Notes: generated by a model from the letters alone, not told the origin. 64,000 bases of DNA from Gemmatirosa kalamazoonensis (GCF_000522985.1 NZ_CP007128.1:1720220-1784219); one strand, 5' to 3'. Shown: positions 34,194 through 43,689, numbered from the stretch's first letter. A program made the numbers and translations.

Positions 34194-36866
34194 ATGCTGC
34201 GGTTGCGCACGTTCGGCGGCCTCGCGCTGCTCGATGACGGCCACCCGGTGAGCGGTCCGATGACGCAGCGCCGACGCCTCGCGCTCCTCGCCGTGCTCGC
34301 GGCGGCCGGGGACCGCGCGGTGAGCCGCGACAAGCTCGTGGGGTGGCTGTGGCCCGAGAGCGAGGAGGCGAAGGCGCGCCACGCGCTGTCGCAGTGGCTC
34401 TTCCTGCTCCGCAAGGATCTGCCGCCGAACGCGCTCCCCGGCACCGACGAGCTGCGCCTCGACCCGGCCATCCTGCCGAGCGACGTGGCGACGTTCCGCC
34501 AGGCGCTCGCCCGCGGCGACCTCGAGGCGGCGGTCGCTGTGTACGACGGGCCGTTCCTCGACGGCTTCCACCTGACCGGGGCGGGGGAGTTCGAGCGGTG
34601 GTCCGACGAGCAGCGGCGCGAGCTGGCGTCGCACTGGCGCGTCGCCGCCGAGCAGGTGGCGCGCACGCGGCTCGCCGCCGGCGACGCCGCGGGAGCCGTC
34701 GCCGTCTGGCGCCGGCTCGCGGCGGACGATCCGACGAACGCGCGTGTGGCGCGCGGGCTCATGGAGGCGCTCGACCGCGCCGGCGACCGCTCCGGCGCGC
34801 TGGCTCATGCGCGGGTGCACGCGGCGGTGCTGCGCGAGCAGCTGGACCTGCCCGCGGACGCGGACGTGGAAGCGCTCGCCGAGCGGCTGCGGCGCTCGGC
34901 CGCGCGACCCGCACCCGCCGCGAGCGCCTCCCCGACACCCGTGCCGGAGCGCGCGCCGGAGCCCGCGCCGGAGCCCGCGCCGCCCGAGCCCATCGCGCCT
35001 CCGGTGTCCGCGCCACCGCACAGGCGTCGGCGGCTCGTTCGGCTCGCGTGGGTCGCCACGGCGGCGGCGACGATCCTGCTCGTCGGCGGCGCGACGTGGG
35101 CGGCGGTGCTCGTGCCGGAGCCGCAGCGCGTGACGGCGATGACGCTCCTCACCCGTGCCCCGGTCACGCTCGACCCGCGCCGCGTCGTCGTCGCGCCGCT
35201 CGACGACCAGACGCGCGACCCGCGGCTCGCCGACTTCGGGGAGCTCGCCGCCGAATGGACGACGGCCGCGCTCTCGGGCATCGGCGAGTACGAGGTCGTG
35301 GACGCGCGCTCGGCGCTCGTCACGGCGCGCGTCGTCGACAAGTTCCCGCGGCTGCTGCGCACCGGCGACCGCGCGGTGGCGCTCGCGCGCGAGATCGGCG
35401 CGGGCATGGTCGTGCGGGGCGGCTACTACCGCGACCACGACTCGCTGCGCGTGTACGTGCAGCTCACGGACGCGGCGACGGGGCGCGTCGTCCGATCGTT
35501 GGGCGTGTCGAGCGGCAGCGCGAGCGAGCCGGAGGCGCTCGTCGTCCCCGTGAGCCGGCGCGCGGCGGCGCTGTTCGCGTCGGCGGTGGACACGTCGGCG
35601 GTGGCGATCGGGATCCGCCTCGCGCCGCCGCCGTCGTACGACGCGTACCGCGAGACGCTCGCCGCGTGGGGCCGCTACTACCAGTCCGATCTGCGGCAGG
35701 CGCTCGTCCACGCCACGCGCGCCGCGCGGCTCGACTCGACGTACGTGCTGCCGCGCGTGATGGCCGCGTACTTCCACACCGAGCTACGCGGGTGGGCGAC
35801 CGCCGACTCGCTGCTGCGCGCGGCCGAGTCCGTGCCGACGCCGCCATCGCGGCTGGAGCGCGCGTCGCTGGAGATGGTGCGTGCCGACGTGCGCGGCGAT
35901 CTGGAGGCGGAGCTGCGCGCGGCGCAGGAGCTGTCGAGCGCCTCGCCGGGGTCGGCCGAGATGGTGGTGCACGTCGCGCACATCGCGGTGTTCGCCAACC
36001 GCCCGCGCCTCGCGCTCGCCACGCTCGACCGGCTCGATCCCACGCGCGGCGTGCTGCTGTCCATCCCGTTCTACTGGAACTGGAAGACGGCGGCGCTCCA
36101 CGAGCTCGGCGACCACCGTCGCGAGCTCGACGCGGCGCACCGCGGCCACCACCAGCACCCGTTCCGCAACGCGGCCGCGTTCAACGTCGTGCGCGCGGTC
36201 GCGGCGAGCGGTGCGCCCGACGCGGCGCGCGAGATCCACTCGCTGGCGCTGCACGCGCGCACCGAGCGGTGGGACGGCGCGGCGGTGCGTCGGCGGATGC
36301 TGGTGGAAGGCAGCCGCGAGCTGCGCGCGCACGGCCGGCCCGGCGACGGGGCGCCGCTGCTCGACTCCGCGCTCGCCGAGTTCGATGCGATCGCCCGCCG
36401 CGCGGGGCGCGACACGTCGCTCGCGCTGCTCGAGGCCCGCGCGGTGCTGCTCGCCGAAGGGGGGCGCCTGACGGAGGCCCGCGCCGCGGCCGAGCGACTG
36501 CTCGCGCGCGACCCGCGTCGCGTCACCGGGCTCGGCGTGTTAGGCACCGTCGCGGCGCGCGGCGGCGACCTCGCGGCGGCACGACGCGCGGACAGCCTGC
36601 TCGCCGCGCTCCCCACGCCGTACCTGCTCGGCCGGCACACACTGTGGCGCGCGCGGATCGCGGCGCTGTCGGGCGACGGCGGCCGCGCGGTGGCGCTGCT
36701 CGAGCAGGCGCTCGACGAGGGCTACCCGATGGTGCAGGGGATCGCCGTGATGCCCGGCGACGCGTCGGAGTTCGACTACGCGGAGACGCTCGTGCACGCG
36801 GACCCCGCGTTCGACGCGCTGCGCGCGGACCCCGCGTTCCAGCGGCTGCTCGCGCCGAAGGGGTGA
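34194..36866 (+). CDS. SARP/BTAD-type regulator with membrane segment and TPR domain (second copy)
   Basis: An 890-aa protein with the same layout as the protein at 24204: a winged-helix DNA-binding domain starting at residue 3 (LRLRTFGGLALLDDG; RRRLALLAVLAAAGDRAVSRDKLVGWLWPE), a BTAD domain to about 245, a proline-rich linker, a hydrophobic segment (WVATAAATILLVGGATWAAVLV, about 283-304), and a TolB-like (RRVVVAPLDDQTRDPRLADFG) plus TPR C-terminus. The TolB-like part resembles the periplasmic sensor domain of adenylate-cyclase/CadC relatives. It probably senses an envelope cue; targets are unknown. It is divergent from the SGNH lipoprotein gene. Confidence 0.87.
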   Translation: MLRLRTFGGLALLDDGHPVSGPMTQRRRLALLAVLAAAGDRAVSRDKLVGWLWPESEEAKARHALSQWLFLLRKDLPPNALPGTDELRLDPAILPSDVATFRQALARGDLEAAVAVYDGPFLDGFHLTGAGEFERWSDEQRRELASHWRVAAEQVARTRLAAGDAAGAVAVWRRLAADDPTNARVARGLMEALDRAGDRSGALAHARVHAAVLREQLDLPADADVEALAERLRRSAARPAPAASASPTPVPERAPEPAPEPAPPEPIAPPVSAPPHRRRRLVRLAWVATAAATILLVGGATWAAVLVPEPQRVTAMTLLTRAPVTLDPRRVVVAPLDDQTRDPRLADFGELAAEWTTAALSGIGEYEVVDARSALVTARVVDKFPRLLRTGDRAVALAREIGAGMVVRGGYYRDHDSLRVYVQLTDAATGRVVRSLGVSSGSASEPEALVVPVSRRAAALFASAVDTSAVAIGIRLAPPPSYDAYRETLAAWGRYYQSDLRQALVHATRAARLDSTYVLPRVMAAYFHTELRGWATADSLLRAAESVPTPPSRLERASLEMVRADVRGDLEAELRAAQELSSASPGSAEMVVHVAHIAVFANRPRLALATLDRLDPTRGVLLSIPFYWNWKTAALHELGDHRRELDAAHRGHHQHPFRNAAAFNVVRAVAASGAPDAAREIHSLALHARTERWDGAAVRRRMLVEGSRELRAHGRPGDGAPLLDSALAEFDAIARRAGRDTSLALLEARAVLLAEGGRLTEARAAAERLLARDPRRVTGLGVLGTVAARGGDLAAARRADSLLAALPTPYLLGRHTLWRARIAALSGDGGRAVALLEQALDEGYPMVQGIAVMPGDASEFDYAETLVHADPAFDALRADPAFQRLLAPKG

Positions 36867-37087
36867 CGCGCGATCACCGCGCGGCGACGATCCGCCGCGC
36901 GTCGACTCGTGTCCCGCCCCCGCTTTCGCCCGGGGTGCTACGTCTTCGAAGCAGACGGGTATCATTCGAACGCAGCACCCCGCAGTTCGACCGCAAGGCT
37001 CGGGTATCTCCCCACCGCGGTCGCCGCGAGACTGAGGGCACCGGAGCACGCGACCCGCTCCGGCGTCCACGTCCCGGAGACCCAGCC

Positions 37088-38197
37088 ATGTCCCACGCCG
37101 CGCCGATGGCCCTGCTTCCCACGACCACCCGCGTTCCCGACACCGACGCCGAATGGCGCGCGGTCGAGGCGCGCGACGCGTCGTGGGACGGCCATCTCGT
37201 GTATGCCGTCGTCACCACCGGCGTCTACTGCCGCCCCTCGTGCCCGTCGCGTCGGCCGCGTCGGGAGAACGTGCGCTTCTTCGCCGCGCCGGCCGACGCG
37301 GAGCGCGCCGGCTTCCGCGCCTGCCGCCGCTGCCACCCGAACGGGGTGACGAACGCGGAGGCGTGCGTCGCCGCCGTGCGCGATCTGCTCGACGCGCACG
37401 TCGCGTCCGGCGGCGAGCGCCCGACGCTCGACCGACTGGCCGAGGCGGTCGGCATGAGCCCGTTCCACCTCCAGCGCTCGTTCAAGGCGCGGCTCGGCGT
37501 GTCGCCGGCGGAGTACGTTCGCGTGCGGCGCGCGGAGCGATTCAAGGCGGAGCTGCGCGGCGGCGAGACGGTGAGCCGCGCGACGTACGGCGCGGGCTAC
37601 GGCTCGAGCAGTCGCGCGTACGCCGACGCGTCGGCGCAGCTCGGGATGACGCCGGCGAGCTACCGACGCGGCGGCCGCGGCATGACGATCCGCTTCGCCG
37701 TGGTGCCGTGCGCGCTGGGCACGGTGCTCGTCGCGGGCACCGAGCGCGGTCTCTGCGCGGTGTCGCTCGGCGACGACGGCGCGGCGCTCGAGCGCGAGCT
37801 GCGCGCGGAGTATCCCGCGGCGACGATCGAGCCCGCCGGACCGTTAGGCGGCGGCGACCCGCTCGCCGCGTGGGTGGACGCGGTGGTCGCGTACCTCGAC
37901 GCGCGCGGCGCGCCGCCGGCGGCGCCCGTGGACGTCCCTGCGACGCCGTTCCAGCGCCGCGTGTGGGACGCGCTCCGCACGATCCCCGCCGGCGAGACAC
38001 GCTCGTACGGCGAGGTGGCGGCGGCGTTGGGCGCCCCGCGCGCGGCGCGGGCGGTCGCCGCCGCGTGCGCGAGCAACCGGGTGGCGCTCGTCATCCCGTG
38101 TCACCGCGTGGTGCGCGAGGGCGGCGCGCTCGCCGGCTACCGGTGGGGCACCGAGCGCAAGCAGCGGCTGCTCGACGCGGAGCGCGCGGCGCGTTAG
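37088..38197 (+). CDS. ada: Ada: bifunctional transcriptional activator / O6-alkylguanine-DNA alkyltransferase
   Basis: A 369-aa protein with all three Ada modules. N-terminal zinc/methyl-acceptor domain: VYCRPSCPSRRPRRENV with CRRCHP completing the four Cys. AraC-type helix-turn-helix near 95-195 (RLAEAVGMSPFHLQRSFKARLGVSPAEYV). C-terminal methyltransferase with the acceptor IPCHRVVREGG. In E. coli, methylation of the first domain turns Ada into an activator of ada-alkB and alkA, which fits the downstream alkA-like gene. Translation ends at TAG within a GTTAGGC motif. Confidence 0.96.
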   Translation: MSHAAPMALLPTTTRVPDTDAEWRAVEARDASWDGHLVYAVVTTGVYCRPSCPSRRPRRENVRFFAAPADAERAGFRACRRCHPNGVTNAEACVAAVRDLLDAHVASGGERPTLDRLAEAVGMSPFHLQRSFKARLGVSPAEYVRVRRAERFKAELRGGETVSRATYGAGYGSSSRAYADASAQLGMTPASYRRGGRGMTIRFAVVPCALGTVLVAGTERGLCAVSLGDDGAALERELRAEYPAATIEPAGPLGGGDPLAAWVDAVVAYLDARGAPPAAPVDVPATPFQRRVWDALRTIPAGETRSYGEVAAALGAPRAARAVAAACASNRVALVIPCHRVVREGGALAGYRWGTERKQRLLDAERAAR

Positions 38198-38206
38198 GCG
38201 CCGTTT

Positions 38207-38330
38207 GAACCACAGAGGACACGGAGGACACAGAGAAGAACCACTCTTGGTTTCCTCCGTGTCCTCTGTGGTTCGATCCAAAGAGGCCGTCCTCCGCGGC
38301 CCTCTGCGGCCCTCTGCGGCTCGAAGAACG
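38207..38330. repeat. CAGAGGACACGGAGGA palindrome with GCGGCCCTCTGC tail
   Basis: A perfect 22-bp stem (38207-38228 with 38253-38274), followed by GTCCTCCGCGGCCCTCTGCGG words (38289-38325) like those of the 30805-30980 repeat. It separates ada from alkA on the same strand; if it terminates transcription, alkA needs its own promoter. Confidence 0.88.
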
Positions 38331-38350
38331 CGACCGACCCCGACCCCACC

Positions 38351-39229
38351 GTGACCGCAACGTCTCGGCCCCTGCACCTCGCCGCGCCGGACGGCTTCGA
38401 CTTCCGCTGGATCACCGGCTTCCTCGCGCCGCGTGCGGTGCCGTCGATCGAGCGCGTCACGGACCACGCGTACGTGCGCGTGGTGCGGCTGCCGGTGCAC
38501 GGGCCGGTGCGCGTCACCGTGCGCGCGAACGGCGCGGCCCTCCGCGCGGCGTCGGACCCCGCGCTGGCGCCCGCCGTGCTCCGCGGCATCGTCACCCGCA
38601 TGCTGGACCTCGGCGAGGACGTCACGCGCTTCCGCGCCCACGTGGCGAGGGACCGCGCGTTAGGCCCGATCGTCGCGCGACACACCGCCGTGCGGCTGCC
38701 GCAGCTGCTCGACCCGTTCGAGGGGCTCGTGCGCGGGCTGCTCGGGCAGCAGGTGAGCGTGCGTGCGGCGAGCACCATCGCCGATCGGCTCGTCCGGCTG
38801 CTCGGCGAGCCGTTGGGCGGCGACGAGCCGTCGGTGGCGTTCCCGAGCGCCGACGCGGTCGCCGACGCGTCGGTCGACACGCTGCGATCGTTAGGCGTCC
38901 CGCGCACGCGCGCCGCCGCACTGCGCGCGTGCGCGGCGGCGGTGCGCGACGGACGGCTGCGCTGGGACGCCGTGCGCGCGATGCCGGCCGACGAGGCGCA
39001 GCGCGCGCTCGACGACCTCCCGGGCGTGGGGCCGTGGACCGCGTCGTACGTGCGCATGCGCGCGCTCGGCGACCGCGACGCGTTCCCGGCGGCGGACCTC
39101 GGCGTCGTGAAGGCGCTCGCGCGGCTCGGCGTCGCGCCCGCCGACGCGGAGCGCGCGGCCGAGCGGTGGCGGCCGTGGCGCGCGTACGCGACGGTGTTCC
39201 TGTGGACCTCCCTCTCCGACCCGGTGTGA
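38351..39229 (+). CDS. alkA: DNA-3-methyladenine glycosylase II (AlkA-like)
   Basis: A 292-aa protein. The HhH-GPD core shows LVRGLLGQQVSVRAASTIADRLV, the hairpin LDDLPGVGPWTASYVRMRALGD and the catalytic Asp in FPAADLGVVKAL. The N-terminal part (FDFRWITGFLAPRAV) matches the AlkA beta domain. It removes alkylated purines from DNA to start base-excision repair. The GTG start at 38351 fits the domain; the stop is one base before the next gene's ATG, so the two form a transcriptional pair, likely inducible with ada. Confidence 0.93.
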   Translation: MTATSRPLHLAAPDGFDFRWITGFLAPRAVPSIERVTDHAYVRVVRLPVHGPVRVTVRANGAALRAASDPALAPAVLRGIVTRMLDLGEDVTRFRAHVARDRALGPIVARHTAVRLPQLLDPFEGLVRGLLGQQVSVRAASTIADRLVRLLGEPLGGDEPSVAFPSADAVADASVDTLRSLGVPRTRAAALRACAAAVRDGRLRWDAVRAMPADEAQRALDDLPGVGPWTASYVRMRALGDRDAFPAADLGVVKALARLGVAPADAERAAERWRPWRAYATVFLWTSLSDPV

Positions 39230-39230
39230 C

Positions 39231-39953
39231 ATGACGACGGACACGACCTCCATCGCGGCGCGCGTCGCGGCGCTCGACTGGTCCGCCCTCGCGCGCGATC
39301 TCGACGCGCGCGGCTGGGCTGAGACGCCGCCGCTGCTGTCGGCCGCCGAGTGCGACCGGCTCGCCGCGCTGTTCGACGACGACGCACGGTTCCGCGCGCG
39401 CGTCGACATGGCTCGTCATCGCTTCGGCGAGGGACGCTACAAGTACTTCGCCGAGCCGCTGCCGGCCGAGGTAGCTGCGCTGCGGCAGGCGCTCTATCCA
39501 CCGCTCGCCGCGGTCGCGAACCGGTGGGCCGCGCTGTTAGGCGGCGAGGCCGACTTCCCCGACACGCTCGACGCGTTCCGTGCCCGGTGCGCCGCGGCGG
39601 GGCAGACGCGGCCGACGCCGCTCCTGCTCCGCTACGAGGCCGGCGGCTACAACTGCCTGCATCAGGACCTGTATGGCGCGGTGGCGTTCCCGTTCCAGGC
39701 GATGGCGATGCTGCGCGAGCCGGAGCGCGACTTCACCGGCGGCGAGTTCCTGCTCGTCGAGCAGCGGCCGCGCGCGCAGTCGGCGGGGACGGCGCTGCGG
39801 CCGGCGCGCGGCGCGATCGTGCTGTTCACGACGCGCACGCGTCCGGTGGCCGGCGCGCGCGGGCACTACCGCGTACAGATGCGGCACGGCGTGAGCCCGG
39901 TGCGGAGCGGGCGGCGGGAGACGCTGGGGGTGATCTTTCACGACGCGGCGTAG
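39231..39953 (+). CDS. 2OG-Fe(II) dioxygenase of the DNA-alkylation cluster
   Basis: A 240-aa protein of the prolyl-hydroxylase/AlkB-like superfamily. The iron site shows CLHQDLYGAV (His and Asp), a second His in QMRHGVSPVR, and an Arg in RRETLGVIFHD for 2-oxoglutarate. This family commonly sits beside ada and alkA, and here alkA ends one base before it. It may dealkylate nucleic acids or proteins oxidatively; it is not closely AlkB-like in its N-terminal half (RFGEGRYKYFAEPL). Gene context strengthens a repair role, biochemistry is inferred. Confidence 0.86.
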   Translation: MTTDTTSIAARVAALDWSALARDLDARGWAETPPLLSAAECDRLAALFDDDARFRARVDMARHRFGEGRYKYFAEPLPAEVAALRQALYPPLAAVANRWAALLGGEADFPDTLDAFRARCAAAGQTRPTPLLLRYEAGGYNCLHQDLYGAVAFPFQAMAMLREPERDFTGGEFLLVEQRPRAQSAGTALRPARGAIVLFTTRTRPVAGARGHYRVQMRHGVSPVRSGRRETLGVIFHDAA

Positions 39954-39964
39954 GGCTGATGGAA

Positions 39965-40275
39965 ACGGCGGGACGATCGACGGCGGGACGTCGAACGGCG
40001 GGACGTCTTACCGCGGGACGTCGAACGGCGGGACGTCTTACCGCGGGACGGATACGGCGGGATGGCGTGCGTTCGGAGGGATCCGGTCGGCGTCGGAATG
40101 GTACCGACGTCGATCGAGCGCGGCCGAACTATGGGCGAAGGGGGGGGAGCCCCCCCTGGTAACTACGATCCGGGCGCCCGCTCCCGCCGTTCGTCGTCCC
40201 GCCGTATATCGTCCCGCCGTATATCGTCCCGCTGTAGGCCGTCCCGCCGTCGTTCGTCCCGCCGTACCATCTCCG
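39965..40275. repeat. GGCGGGACG palindrome with a GGTACC element nested inside (gene-free spacer)
   Basis: This 324-bp spacer contains no gene I can support. Left arm: seven or so tandem GGCGGGACG(GTCG/TCTTACC) words (39965-40060). Right arm: CGTCCCGCC words (40190-40270), the inverse complement. The middle is copy 3 of the GGGCGAAG/GGTACC element (40090-40172). One repeat therefore sits inside another, as if it inserted in its loop. Confidence 0.85.
40090..40172. repeat. GGGCGAAG/GGTACC interspersed element, copy 3
   Basis: GCGTCGGAATGGTACC, then the core ATGGGCGAAG, G8-AG-C7 hairpin and TGGTAACTACGATCC, closely matching copies 1, 2 and 4. It is nested in the loop of the GGCGGGACG palindrome. 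Confidence 0.85.
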
Positions 40276-40277
40276 TC

Positions 40278-41687
40278 ATGCTCCGTCCCCTCGCCGCCGC
40301 CCTGCTCCTCGTCGTCGCACCGTTAGGCGCGCAGCCGAGGCTCTCGGCGGACCAGCAGCTCGCGCGCGACGTCCTGCGCGAGCTCGTCGAGATCAACACC
40401 GCCGACTCCGTGGGCAGCGTGACCGCCGCCGCCGAGGCCATGGCGCGCCGGTTCCGCGATGCCGGCTTCCCGGCCGAGGACGTGCGCCTCCTCGTCCCCG
40501 ACGGGCAGCCGACGAAGGGGAACCTCGTCGTGCGCTACCGCACGCGGGTGCCTAACGGCGAGCGGCCCGTCCTGCTCGTCGCGCACCTCGACGTCGTCGC
40601 CGCGAACCGCGCCGACTGGGCGTCCGACCCGTTCGTGCTGCGCGAGGAGAACGGCTTCTTCGTCGCGCGCGGCGTGGCGGACGACAAGGGCCACGCCGCG
40701 CTGTTCGTCGCCACGCTGCTGAAATGGAAGCGCGACGGGTGGGCGCCACGGCGCGACGTCATCCTCGCGCTCACCGCCGACGAGGAAGGCGGCGGCTCGA
40801 ACGGCGTGCAGTGGCTGCTCGCGAACCACCGCGAGCTCGTCGACGCGGCGTACGCGCTGAACGAGGGCGCGTTCGGCGCGCTCGCCGGCGACCGCCCGCT
40901 GTACCTCGGCTTCCAGGCCACCGAGAAGCGCTCGGCGAACTTCACGCTCACCGTGACGAACCCGGGTGGCCACTCCAGCATCCCACGCCCCGACAACGCC
41001 ATCTATCAGCTCGCGCACGCGCTCGAGCGGATCGAGTCGTACACGTTTCCCGTCGCGCTGAACGACGTGTCGCGCGCGTACTTCACGCAGACCGCGCGCG
41101 TGGTCCCGCCCGACGTCGCCGCGGCCATGCGTGCGATCGTCGCGAACCCGTCCGATGCCGCGGCCGCCGCGCGACTGTCGCGCGACCCGACGTGGGCGTC
41201 GATGCTGCGCACGACGTGCGTCGCGACGCGCCTCGCCGGCGGGCACGCGAACAACGCGCTGCCGCAGCGCGCCACGGCGACCGTGAACTGCCGCATCGTG
41301 CCGACGTCGAGCGCGGCGGAGGCGCGCGAGGCGCTCGTGCGCGTGATCGCCGACACCGGCGTGCGCGTGTCGCCCGTCGGCGCGGGCGCGACGTGGGCGA
41401 TGACGGTGGATCCGATCGACCCGCAGCTGCTCGCCGCGACGACGGCGACGACGCGCGCGCTGTGGGGCGACGTCCCGATCATCCCGCTCATGTCGACGTG
41501 GACCACCGACGGCCGCCTCCTGCGCGACGCGGGGATCCCGACCTACGGCGTGAACGGGCTGTTCACCGTGCCGGGCGAGGAGCGGATGCACGGCCTCGAC
41601 GAGAAGCTGCGCGTGCGCTCGTTCTACGACGGGCTCGCGTTCACCGACCGGCTGTTGCGGCAGATCGCCGGCGCGCCGGGAGCCTGA
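40278..41687 (+). CDS. M20/M25/M40 family metallopeptidase
   Basis: A 469-aa secreted enzyme with signal peptide MLRPLAAALLLVVAPLGAQ. Metal-binding: LLVAHLDVVAANRADW (His-x-Asp), GVADDKGHAALFVA, and ALTADEEGGGSNGV (Glu-Glu); dimerisation domain after residue 220 (VTNPGGHSSIP) and the final GERMHGLDEK His. It should cleave dipeptides or amino-acid derivatives. It ends one base before the GTG of the glycosidase gene, so they are likely co-transcribed. A role in nutrient use outside the cytoplasm is inferred. Confidence 0.93.
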   Translation: MLRPLAAALLLVVAPLGAQPRLSADQQLARDVLRELVEINTADSVGSVTAAAEAMARRFRDAGFPAEDVRLLVPDGQPTKGNLVVRYRTRVPNGERPVLLVAHLDVVAANRADWASDPFVLREENGFFVARGVADDKGHAALFVATLLKWKRDGWAPRRDVILALTADEEGGGSNGVQWLLANHRELVDAAYALNEGAFGALAGDRPLYLGFQATEKRSANFTLTVTNPGGHSSIPRPDNAIYQLAHALERIESYTFPVALNDVSRAYFTQTARVVPPDVAAAMRAIVANPSDAAAAARLSRDPTWASMLRTTCVATRLAGGHANNALPQRATATVNCRIVPTSSAAEAREALVRVIADTGVRVSPVGAGATWAMTVDPIDPQLLAATTATTRALWGDVPIIPLMSTWTTDGRLLRDAGIPTYGVNGLFTVPGEERMHGLDEKLRVRSFYDGLAFTDRLLRQIAGAPGA

Positions 41688-41688
41688 C

Positions 41689-43683
41689 GTGGCTCGGCCA
41701 GGTCGTAATCTGCGGCTGCTGCTGTCGGCCCTGGCGCTGACCGCGACGCCCGCGCACTCCCAGGCCCGCGTCGTGATCGACGTCGCGCGACGCGAGGGGC
41801 CCGTGAGCCCGTTGCTGTTCGGGCAGTTCCTCGAGTTCATGTACGAGGGCATCAAGGGCGGGCTGCACGCGGAGCTGCTGCGCGGGCGCGGGTTCGAGGA
41901 GGCGCCCGACGCGATCGGGCTGCCGCGCCCGTGGGAGCGCTACCCGGACGACCGCAACGACGACTACGCGCTCGACTTCCGGTGGGACGACTCGGTGGCG
42001 TTCGCCGTGCGCGCCGACTCGCTCACGGGCACCGGGCCATCGCACGCGCTGCGCGTCGACGCCGGCGACGGCGTCATCGCGCGCCACGGCATCTACCAGC
42101 CGCGCGTGCCGGTGCGCGGCGGCGTCCCGTACACCGCGCAGATCTGGCTCCGCGCCGCCGACTACACGGGCCCGGTCGTCCTCGCGCTCGAGGAGGACGC
42201 GAGCGGCGGACGCGTGTACGCCGAGTGGCGCGTCGACGTCGCGCCGGGCGCGTGGCGCCGCTACGCCGTCGTGCTGCACCCGATGCGGAGCGATCCGCTC
42301 GCCCGATTCGTCGTGCTCTTTCCCGGGCGCGGTCGCGTGTGGCTCGACCAGGCGTCGCTCATGCCCGCGGACACCGCGCCCGGCGGCGTCCGGCGCGACG
42401 TGTACGAGCGCGTGCGCGCGCTGCGCCCCGCGTTCATCCGCTGGCCGGGCGGCAACGTGGCGCAGGACTACCACTGGCGGTGGGGCGTCGGCCCGCGCGA
42501 CGAGCGGCCGACGTGGGTCAACCTGTCGTGGAAGCGCGAGCCCGAGCCATCGGACTTCGGCACCGACGAGTTCATCGCGTTCGCGCGATCGTTAGGCGCG
42601 GAGCCGTCGCTCACGGTCAACGTGGACGGGCGCGGCGCGACGCCGGAGGAGGCCGCGGCGTGGGTGGAGTACTGCAACGGCCCCGCGACGTCGCGGTGGG
42701 GCGCCGTGCGCGCGGCGAACGGCCATCCCGCGCCGTACGGCGTCACGCTGTGGGAGGTCGGCAACGAGATCTGGGGCGACTGGGTCCGCGGCCATACGGA
42801 CGCCGCCACCTACGCGGGCAACTTCCGCCGCTACCGCGACGCGATGCGCGCCGTCGACTCCACCATCCGCTTCATCGCCGTCGGCGACAACGACATGGCG
42901 TGGAACCGCATCGTGCTGCGCGCGGTCGGGCTGTACGTCGACTACCTCGCGATCCACCACTACTACGGCTTCGACTCCACGCAGCGCGACCTGCGCCACC
43001 TCATGGCGCGGCCGTTGGGCTACGAGCGCTTCTACGCCGACGTCGCGCGGCTCATCCGCGACGAGGTGCCCGGCCACGCGGTCGCGCTCACGATCGACGA
43101 GTGGGGGCTCGCGCTCCCCGAGGCGCGGCAGCACGGCATGGACGCGGCGCTCTACGGCGCGCGGCTCATGAACGTGTTCGAGCGCACGCCGGTCGTCGCC
43201 ATGAGCGCGGTATCGGACCTCGTGAACGGCTGGCCCGGCGGCATCGTCCAGGCGAGCCGCCACGCGCTGTTCGTCACGCCGCTCTACCATGCGAACCGGC
43301 TCTACGCGACGCACCTCGGCCGCGAGCGCGTCGGCGTCGCGCTCACGGGCGCGCCGACGTTCGGCGTGGACTCGTCGGGCGCGCCGACGCCGGCCCTCGA
43401 CGTCGTCGCCACGCGCGCCGACAGCCTGTTGTACGTCATGCTCGTGAACACCGACCCCGCGCGCGACGTGCGCGTGCGCGTCGAGGTACGGGGCGGCAGC
43501 GTGCAGAGCGACGCGACGTGGGAGCTGCTCGCGGAGCCCGACGGACGTCGCGGGTCCAACGGCTTCGCGACGCCCGACGCGATCGCCCCGCGCCGCCGGC
43601 CGCTGCGCGCCGGGAGCGCGTTCGTCGTCGACGTCCCGGCGCGCTCGGTGTCGGCCTTGACGCTGCGCGTGCGCGGCGGCTGA
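41689..43683 (+). CDS. Alpha-L-arabinofuranosidase, GH51-like, secreted
   Basis: A 664-aa protein with signal peptide (ALALTATPAHSQA). The GH51 catalytic barrel follows an N-terminal carbohydrate-binding-like part (SPLLFGQFLEFMYEGIKGGLHAELL). Acid/base Glu360 lies in LWEVGNEIWG and nucleophile Glu471 in TIDEWG. It should release arabinose from arabinan or arabinoxylan. GTG 41689 fits one base after the peptidase stop. A beta-rich C-terminal domain (about 560-664) completes it. The pair suggests plant-derived glycopeptide or polysaccharide use. Confidence 0.93.
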   Translation: MARPGRNLRLLLSALALTATPAHSQARVVIDVARREGPVSPLLFGQFLEFMYEGIKGGLHAELLRGRGFEEAPDAIGLPRPWERYPDDRNDDYALDFRWDDSVAFAVRADSLTGTGPSHALRVDAGDGVIARHGIYQPRVPVRGGVPYTAQIWLRAADYTGPVVLALEEDASGGRVYAEWRVDVAPGAWRRYAVVLHPMRSDPLARFVVLFPGRGRVWLDQASLMPADTAPGGVRRDVYERVRALRPAFIRWPGGNVAQDYHWRWGVGPRDERPTWVNLSWKREPEPSDFGTDEFIAFARSLGAEPSLTVNVDGRGATPEEAAAWVEYCNGPATSRWGAVRAANGHPAPYGVTLWEVGNEIWGDWVRGHTDAATYAGNFRRYRDAMRAVDSTIRFIAVGDNDMAWNRIVLRAVGLYVDYLAIHHYYGFDSTQRDLRHLMARPLGYERFYADVARLIRDEVPGHAVALTIDEWGLALPEARQHGMDAALYGARLMNVFERTPVVAMSAVSDLVNGWPGGIVQASRHALFVTPLYHANRLYATHLGRERVGVALTGAPTFGVDSSGAPTPALDVVATRADSLLYVMLVNTDPARDVRVRVEVRGGSVQSDATWELLAEPDGRRGSNGFATPDAIAPRRRPLRAGSAFVVDVPARSVSALTLRVRGG

Positions 43684-43689
43684 CGGCGC

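Noticed and set aside
34343-38197. 1284-aa plus-strand frame spanning the BTAD gene and ada
   Set aside because: Its first part is a shadow of the BTAD gene; only its end (from 37088) is real, as Ada.
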